From the NCBI GenBank assembly GCA_964569385.1, contig CAZMUM010000063.1:1-19312 (forward strand): a stretch of 19,312 nucleotides of DNA, in the 5' to 3' direction. Shown piece after piece: positions 15,697 to 19,312 of this stretch. The stretch is from JAADHX01 sp964569385 (GTDB taxonomy: Bacteria > Actinomycetota > Acidimicrobiia > Acidimicrobiales > Poriferisodalaceae). The notes under the pieces were generated by a model. It saw only the letters and a program-made list of their open reading frames with translations, was not told the origin of the DNA and made no database searches. The stretch's first letter is position 1. Each line of letters starts with the position of its first letter. The position numbers were made by a program, and so were the translations under genes.

Positions 15697-15735
15697 CCAC
15701 GAGTTGTCCTCTCGTGGCGTGTGCAATAGCGCACG
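15697..15735 (+). ncRNA. Two adjacent hairpins, possible structured RNA or attenuator
   Basis: CCACGAG-TTGTCCT-CTCGTGG is a perfect 7-bp stem with a 7-nt loop. Starting at the next base, CGTGTGC-AATA-GCGCACG is a 7-bp stem (one G-T pair) with an AATA tetraloop. Two stems stacked end to end 85 bp after a mini-ORF are unlikely to be chance, but neither is followed by a clear T-run. I cannot assign a known RNA family. Confidence 0.4.
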
Positions 15736-15773
15736 AAGTGGCTCGGGATTCTCTATTTTTCGGCCCGATTCCA

Positions 15774-15779
15774 TAGGAT
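15774..15779 (+). promoter_or_regulatory. Candidate -10 box for a leaderless dipeptidase transcript
   Basis: TAGGAT fits TANNNT and ends 7 nt before the GTG at 15787, which has no Shine-Dalgarno sequence. This mirrors the box before the PLP enzyme gene and implies that the dipeptidase has its own promoter, independent of the mini-ORF upstream. Confidence 0.4.
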
Positions 15780-15786
15780 TGTTGGC

Positions 15787-17247
15787 GTGCCAACTTCGGA
15801 ACTGTCAGCCTCTGAAACCCTGCTCGACCGCGACATTGTCGACCACTACATCGACGACCAATGGACCGACGTGGTCGGTGTGCTTCAGGAGTACATCACG
15901 ATTCCTAACAAGAGCCCTGCGTTCGATCCTGATTGGGCTCAACACGGGTTCATGGACCAAGCGGTCGAACTTTTTGTGACGTGGGCCAAACAGCGCTCGA
16001 TTCCAGGCCTCAAGGTTGAGGTCGTCAAGCTCGACGATCGCACCCCTGTGATCCTGTGCGAAGTTCCCGCGACTGCCGCTGGCGACAACGCCGGCAGGTC
16101 AACACTGCTGTATGGCCATCTCGACAAGCAGCCTGAGATGTCGGGATGGGATGCCGATAAAGGTCCTTGGACTCCGGTCATGGTTGGCGAGCGGCTTTAC
16201 GGCCGGGGCGGAGCCGACGACGGCTACGCGCTGTTCGCCTCACTAACAGCCATCGAGGCGGTGGCCGCAGCCGGTGGTCAGCACGGGCGACTTGTGGTTC
16301 TCATCGAAGCCAGCGAGGAGTCTGGTAGCCCGGACCTTCCTGCCTACGTCGATCATTTGAAGGACCGTATTGGCGATGTCGAGATGGTCATCTGCCTCGA
16401 TTCCGGTGCAGCCGACTACGACTCGTTGTGGGTCACTACCTCACTTCGTGGCCTCATTGCCGGAACGCTCGATGTGCGAGTTGCCAACGTTGGATTGCAC
16501 AGCGGCTCCGTGTCTGGTGTCGTGCCATCGAGTTTTCGGATCCTTCGCAACCTGCTCGATCGCATTGAGGATTCGGCGACTGGCGAAGTGCTGCTGCCCG
16601 AACTTCACGCCGATATTCCCGCCGACCGTGTCGACCAGGCCGCGGCTGCGATAGGAGCGACGGGTGGGAATCTCGCCGATCCCGGGTGGTTTTACGAACA
16701 AACCCTCCCCGTCGTTTCCGACCCTGTCCAGCAGGCCCTCAACCGAACCTGGCGCCCGTCGTTGTCGATTACTGGACTCGATGGCGCGCCAGCCCCAGGC
16801 GACGCCGGCAACGTCCTACGACCCAACACCTCGGCGAAGTTGTCGGTCAGGCTGCCCCCGACGGTTGATCCCGAGGTTGCGATGAAGGCGCTTGTCGCGG
16901 CGCTAACCCACGACCCGCCCTATGGCGCGTCGGTCACGTTCTCCGATGGCGAGCTTGGCCCTGGATGGGCGGCTCCAGACCTTCAGCCGTGGCTGGCCGA
17001 TGCGCTGGCCGCGGCGTCGGATGCTCACTTTGGAGCGCCGGCCAACTACCAGGGTGAGGGCGGGTCAATTCCGTTTATGGGCATGCTCGGCGAGCAGTTC
17101 CCAGAGGCACAGTTCGTTATCACTGGTGTTCTGGGGCCTCAGTCGAATGCTCACGGTCCGAACGAGTTCCTCGATATCCCTACCGCCAAGCGGGTGGCTG
17201 GTGTGGTGGCCCAGCTTCTTAACTCGGCGGCGTGTCGACAGCTCTAA
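15787..17247 (+). CDS. M20-family metallopeptidase (dipeptidase, CNDP/ArgE type)
   Basis: This is a 486-aa cytoplasmic di-zinc peptidase, probably a dipeptidase. The zinc ligands are visible: H111 and D113 in LLYGHLDKQPEM, the bridging D144 in GRGGADDGYAL, the catalytic/ligand pair E177-E178 in IEASEESGSPDLP, an Asp in CLDSGA, and the last His in NAHGPNEFLDIPTAK. The insert beginning RGLIAGTLDVRVANVGLHSG is the lid/dimerisation domain. The length matches CNDP-like dipeptidases. The GTG start is preferred because family similarity (LDRDIVDHYIDDQWTDVVGV) starts within 15 residues. The gene converges on the YjbR gene, and their 3' ends overlap by 29 bp. Confidence 0.9.
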   Translation: MPTSELSASETLLDRDIVDHYIDDQWTDVVGVLQEYITIPNKSPAFDPDWAQHGFMDQAVELFVTWAKQRSIPGLKVEVVKLDDRTPVILCEVPATAAGDNAGRSTLLYGHLDKQPEMSGWDADKGPWTPVMVGERLYGRGGADDGYALFASLTAIEAVAAAGGQHGRLVVLIEASEESGSPDLPAYVDHLKDRIGDVEMVICLDSGAADYDSLWVTTSLRGLIAGTLDVRVANVGLHSGSVSGVVPSSFRILRNLLDRIEDSATGEVLLPELHADIPADRVDQAAAAIGATGGNLADPGWFYEQTLPVVSDPVQQALNRTWRPSLSITGLDGAPAPGDAGNVLRPNTSAKLSVRLPPTVDPEVAMKALVAALTHDPPYGASVTFSDGELGPGWAAPDLQPWLADALAAASDAHFGAPANYQGEGGSIPFMGMLGEQFPEAQFVITGVLGPQSNAHGPNEFLDIPTAKRVAGVVAQLLNSAACRQL

Positions 17248-17620
17248 CTTGGCCCTGGAGAAGTAGTCGTTTTGTCTTGGGAAGGCCGGCGACTACCAGG
17301 TCGTAGCTGTCTTCTATGAGGTTCTTGAGTTCTTGATCGGGCACTTCGCCATCGCTGACGATGGTGTTCCAGTGTTTCTTGTTGAGGTGATATCCGCCCG
17401 TTGCCGCCTCGAAACGCTGCCGTAGCACCTCGTTGTCGAGGGGGTCGCCCTTTAACGAGATTGATGGAGGCACTGGGTTGTTAGGCATTGCGTTGTCGGG
17501 CACTAATGCGAACATCTTGGACGCCACCTTGAACACCATGACGTCGTCGCCAAAGGGTCGTGTTAGTTCGGCCTCTGGTTGGCCAAGACACGCAGCAGCC
17601 AAGTCGTCGGTCGAGAGCAA
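17219..17620 (-). CDS. MmcQ/YjbR-family protein
   Basis: This 133-aa protein has the YjbR fold, a small double-wing domain of unclear biochemical role. Hallmarks are PFGDDVMVFKVASKMFALV, the ISLKGDP strand and GGYHLNKKHWNTIVSDG, followed by LIEDSYDLVVAGLPK. The start is TTG, not ATG. It is supported by AAGGAG exactly 7 nt upstream, placed inside the last codons of the zinc-ribbon gene, and by the normal family length. It is the third gene of the selD operon, coupled by position to the zinc-ribbon gene. Its 3' end overlaps the convergent dipeptidase gene. Confidence 0.87.
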   Translation of the reverse strand: MLSTDDLAAACLGQPEAELTRPFGDDVMVFKVASKMFALVPDNAMPNNPVPPSISLKGDPLDNEVLRQRFEAATGGYHLNKKHWNTIVSDGEVPDQELKNLIEDSYDLVVAGLPKTKRLLLQGQVRAVDTPPS

Positions 17621-17624
17621 AGAC

Positions 17625-17995
17625 TCACTCCTTAGAAGCGATCTGGTTTGGTACTACGTTCATCTTCGGTTCGTACTCGGCGGCACGAACANNNNNNNNN
17701 NNNNNNNNNNNNNNNNNNNNNNNNNNNNNNNNNNNNNNNNNNNNNNNNNNNNNNNNNNNNNNNNNNNNNNNNNNNNNNNNNNNNNNNNNNNAGCGATCTG
17801 GTTTGGTACTACGTTCATCTTCGGTTCGTACTCGGCGGCACGAACATCTCGCTTTTCGCCACCTTGCTTAGAACGAAGCTCGCGACGACATGGCGAACAT
17901 GGCCCGTAGAACGATTCCGAAGCCGGCCCTTTGCAACGCGGGCAGTCGAAGTCGAGATCGAGCGACATGTTTGGCCGTTCGTCGTCGACGATCAT
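17625..17995 (-). CDS. Small zinc-ribbon protein, interrupted by the assembly gap
   Basis: The frame encodes a protein with CPRC and CSPC (C18, C21, C33, C36), a four-cysteine zinc ribbon, then YEPKMNVVPNQIA. It resembles a short actinobacterial protein of unknown role that starts near SLDLDFDCPRC. The 100-N gap cuts the frame. If the 55 bases repeated on both sides of the gap are merged, it continues NQIASKE-stop, giving 71 residues. The ATG at 17995 overlaps the selD stop (ATGA); the internal ATG at 17968 is an alternative start closer to the family's usual N-terminus. Translational coupling with selD suggests co-expression, not necessarily a selenium function. Confidence 0.75.
17637..17691. 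repeat. 55-bp copy left of the assembly gap
   Basis: These 55 bases (starting AGCGATCTGGTTTGG) are identical to 17792-17846 on the other side of the N-run. An exact match of this length at both contig ends is what a de Bruijn assembler leaves when two contigs share one k-mer, so this is probably one sequence printed twice. Confidence 0.9.
17692..17791. other. Scaffold gap, 100 N
   Basis: Exactly 100 undetermined bases, a placeholder length and not a measured distance. Because the flanks are identical and merging them restores a coherent reading frame, the true gap size is probably zero and the real overlap is 55 bp. Confidence 0.97.
17792..17846. repeat. 55-bp copy right of the assembly gap
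   Basis: This is the second copy of the 55-bp flank, directly after the N-run. It encodes the PKMNVVPNQIA part of the zinc-ribbon protein on the - strand, as does the first copy. Confidence 0.9.
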
Positions 17996-19032
17996 GTGAG
18001 GGTAATGGTTCCCGAACCTTCGGTCGTGAACCCGATTACCGCTGCGGTATGACCCGTCTCGGCCAATCGGGCTAATGCCTCTTCGGTCTTGGAGGGGTCG
18101 AGGCCGAACACGAGCCCGCCAGACGTCTGCGCGTCGGCAAACATCAGCTGTGTTGTCTCGTCGTGATCGCCTGGTTGCAGTTGTTTGCGGACCCAAGCCA
18201 GGTTGCGGTGCGTCCCTCCGGGTATCAGGCCATCAACTGCCAACTGCTTAGCACCAACCAAAAACGGAGTGGCCTCGACGTCGATGCTGACATCGACACC
18301 AGATTCGATGGCCATCCGCCCCAAGTGACCCAGCAGGCCAAACCCGGTTACGTCGGTGGCGCCAGTCGCGCCTCCATTGACAGCAACCTCGGCTGCCACG
18401 TCGTTCAGTCGAATCATCGATTCGATGGCAGCGGCGATGGTGCCGTCGCTGGCTTTCTCGGCCTTCATTGCTGTAGTGATGATGCCGATTCCGAGAGGCT
18501 TGGTAAGAACAAGCGCTTGGCCAGGTTTGAGACCAGCGTTGGTGAGCATGAACTCGGGGTTCACCTCGCCGGTAACTGACATGCCGTACTTGGGTTCTGG
18601 GTCGTCGATGGTGTGTCCGCCAGCAATAATGAAGCCGCCGGCCTTGGCAATGTCGGCACCGCCAGCGAGCACTTCGCCCAAGAGCTCGACCGGCAGCTCG
18701 TCGCTGTTCCAACCAACCAGGTTGAGAGCGAACAGGGGCTTTCCGCCCATGGCGTACACGTCGGACACGCTGTTGGCGGCCGCAACTCGACCCCAGGTTC
18801 TGGCGTCGTCGACGACTGGCGTGATGAAATCGGCCGTCGAGATGAGGGCGCGGTCGTCCGAGATACGCCATACGGCAGCATCGTCGCCGGTTTCGGTTCC
18901 GACTAGAAGATCTGGGTGTTGTGTGTTGTCGAGGTGACCCACCACGTGGGCCAACGCACCAGGCGCGAGTTTGCAGCCTCAACCAGCGCCGTGGCTGAAT
19001 TGGGTGAGACGAGTTGGGTTCTGATCCGGCAT
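17992..19032 (-). CDS. selD: Selenide, water dikinase (selenophosphate synthetase), a selenoprotein with in-frame UGA
   Basis: SelD makes selenophosphate from selenide and ATP, the selenium donor for selenocysteine, selenouridine and selenoneine. The gene starts at the ATG at 19032 and encodes 346 residues. Codon 18 is TGA (18979-18981), in the context LTQFSHGAG-U-GCKLAP. This is the signature active-site loop of SelD, where Sec or Cys is followed by GCK. A TTG at 18954 would give a protein lacking this catalytic loop. Further motifs: TGDDAAVW, AANSVSDVYAMGGKPLFALN, GGHTIDD, LTKPLGIGIITTA, TDVTGFGLLGHL and DAQTSGGLVFG. The length equals that of typical SelD. There is a TAGTCT box 7 nt before the ATG and no Shine-Dalgarno sequence. 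It is followed by the zinc-ribbon gene (ATGA overlap) and yjbR. Confidence 0.93.
18952..18973 (-). promoter_or_regulatory. Candidate bacterial SECIS hairpin in selD
   Basis: In the mRNA, counting from the base after the UGA, bases 12-16 (CGCGC) pair with 20-24 (GUGCG, one G-U), leaving a CUG loop that opens to about CCUGG. Bases 6-8 (CAA) can pair with 25-27 (UUG) across a 3-nt bulge. The loop lies about 17-19 nt after the UGA, inside the distance expected for bacterial SelB-recruiting elements. The stem is short and the loop is not a classic GGU, so this is only a candidate. Confidence 0.4.
18979..18981 (-). other. In-frame UGA read as selenocysteine (Sec18 of SelD)
   Basis: The codon is TGA on the - strand, flanked by GGT (Gly) and GGC TGC AAA (Gly-Cys-Lys). 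The surrounding HGAG-x-GCK is the conserved SelD catalytic loop, where the x position is Cys or Sec. A sequencing error to TGA is possible but unlikely, because the frame is intact on both sides and Sec is common exactly here. Confidence 0.9.
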
Positions 19033-19133
19033 AGAACTCAGACTATCGACGGGGTGCGACTATTCGACGCCGGCGGCGATGGCCTCGCCTGCGCATCGAC
19101 GAAAGTCCGGCGGTTCGTGCGTAGGCTCGCCGT
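19033..19133. promoter_or_regulatory. Divergent promoter region between selD and the SenA/EgtB-like gene
   Basis: This 101-bp spacer carries one TANNNT box for each direction. TAGTCT (19045 down to 19040, - strand) ends 7 nt before the selD ATG. TAGGCT (19122-19127, + strand) ends 6 nt before the other ATG. Neither gene has a Shine-Dalgarno sequence, so both transcripts may be leaderless. A shared short spacer allows joint control. I see no clear operator. Confidence 0.5.
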
Positions 19134-19312
19134 ATGCAACTACAGCAATGGGTTCCGCCGGATCGGCTCGCCGATTGGATGATCGACGCCACGGATTCGC
19201 TGTTGGCCCCAGTAGACGACTTCAGCCCGCACGACGAACGCTGGACCTGCGACTATCTCGAGATCGTCAACCCGGCAATCTGGGAGATCGCTCACGTCGC
19301 CTGGTTCGCAGA
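19134..19312 (+). CDS. N-terminus of an EgtB/SenA-type DinB_2-domain protein (partial)
   Basis: The right edge cuts this gene after 59 full codons. The fragment runs from MQLQQWVPPDRLADWMIDAT to VNPAIWEIAHVAWFA. The last block matches the first metal-binding His segment of the DinB_2 domain in sulfoxide-synthase-like non-haem iron enzymes (EgtB, SenA), which reads like NPPLWELGHVAWF. I recall the NP-xxW-E-xxHVAWF version as closer to selenoneine synthase SenA and its relatives than to classical EgtB. EgtB joins cysteine to trimethylhistidine, while SenA joins a selenosugar. The neighbouring divergent selD supports SenA. The missing C-terminal FGE-sulfatase domain would be needed to confirm. 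ATG 19134 is preceded by a TAGGCT box and no ribosome binding site. Confidence 0.68.
   Translation, partial: MQLQQWVPPDRLADWMIDATDSLLAPVDDFSPHDERWTCDYLEIVNPAIWEIAHVAWFA

Larger units (their letters stand above)
15523..15786 (+). other. 264-bp intergenic region with super-Shine-Dalgarno, mini-ORF and tandem hairpins
   Basis: This spacer between the PLP enzyme and the dipeptidase is not featureless. It has a 16-nt near-complement of the 16S rRNA 3' end (15550-15565), a 13-codon mini-ORF (15571-15612), a 7-bp perfect hairpin (15697-15717) immediately followed by another 7-bp hairpin (15718-15735), and a TAGGAT box before the dipeptidase start. The stretch 15640-15735 also reads as a protein-like frame (GGDSNPDYPDPELHELSSRG), but that frame runs on into the dipeptidase gene. 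The arrangement resembles a structured leader or a small-RNA/peptide gene of unknown identity. Confidence 0.5.

Noticed and set aside
15578..15979. 133-residue + strand frame across the intergenic region
   Set aside because: It overlaps almost 200 bp of the well-supported dipeptidase gene in another frame and has a poorer position relative to the Shine-Dalgarno sequence. The piece GGDSNPDYPDPELHELSSRG does look coding-like, so it was noted.
17637..17846. Real direct repeat or insertion site with 55-bp flanks
   Set aside because: The flanks surround an exact 100-N placeholder and merging them restores a gene, so an assembly artefact explains it better.
17996..18196. Upstream extension of the zinc-ribbon frame
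   Set aside because: It lies inside selD in another frame; the ATGA overlap at the selD stop is the natural start.
18952..18954. TTG start for a 320-residue SelD
   Set aside because: It would remove the conserved catalytic loop; the frame upstream, read through one TGA, encodes that loop exactly.
18248..18982. 244-residue - strand frame within selD
   Set aside because: Arg/His-rich composition typical of a shifted frame in GC-rich DNA; selD motifs are unambiguous in the other frame.
1..19312. CRISPR arrays, tRNA or rRNA genes, transposases, phage genes
   Set aside because: I saw no spaced repeats, cloverleaf sequences, transposase motifs or inverted terminal repeats in the window.

Overview
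The window looks like chromosomal DNA from a high-GC actinobacterium, possibly an Acidimicrobiia-type lineage. That is inferred from GC-rich codon use, GTG and TTG starts, TANNNT boxes placed a few bases before start codons, and protein flavour. It is a draft assembly: one run of 100 N (17692-17791) is flanked on both sides by the same 55 bases.

Region 1 (1-10771, + strand) is a surface-polysaccharide operon of the Wzx/Wzy type. After the tail of an unidentified gene come a GT4 glycosyltransferase, an atypical short-chain dehydrogenase/epimerase, two more glycosyltransferases, a Wzy-like polytopic membrane protein, a Wzz/BY-kinase-like chain-length protein, and an 896-residue protein that fuses a Wzx-like flippase to an acyltransferase-3 domain. 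Most junctions overlap (GTGA, ATGA or 11-17 bp), so the genes are probably co-translated. A small helical MT0933-antitoxin-like gene closes the run, followed by a strong intrinsic terminator at 10831-10865. No initiating phosphoglycosyl transferase is present, so the cluster probably continues to the left.

Region 2 (10924-14395, - strand) is a compact four-gene operon: a coiled-coil protein with a Cys-rich N-terminus, a SAM-dependent methyltransferase, a GT4 glycosyltransferase and an unrecognised 95-residue protein. It probably also acts in cell-surface glycan synthesis.

Region 3 (14572-17247, + strand) holds a PLP-dependent D-cysteine desulfhydrase/ACC-deaminase-family enzyme and an M20 dipeptidase. 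The 264 bp between them carry a near-perfect 16-nt anti-16S (Shine-Dalgarno) match, a 13-codon mini-ORF and two adjacent hairpins.

Region 4 (17219-19312) is selenium-related. On the - strand lies a selD - zinc-ribbon - YjbR operon. selD begins upstream of where a standard gene caller would put it: its first 26 codons contain an in-frame UGA in the hallmark context HGAG-U-GCK, so SelD is itself a selenoprotein. Divergent from it, and cut by the right edge, is the N-terminus of an EgtB/SenA-type DinB domain protein (NPAIWEIAHVAWF). A SelD gene paired with an EgtB-like gene is the arrangement known for selenoneine biosynthesis (senA/senC), so the window may end inside a selenoneine locus.
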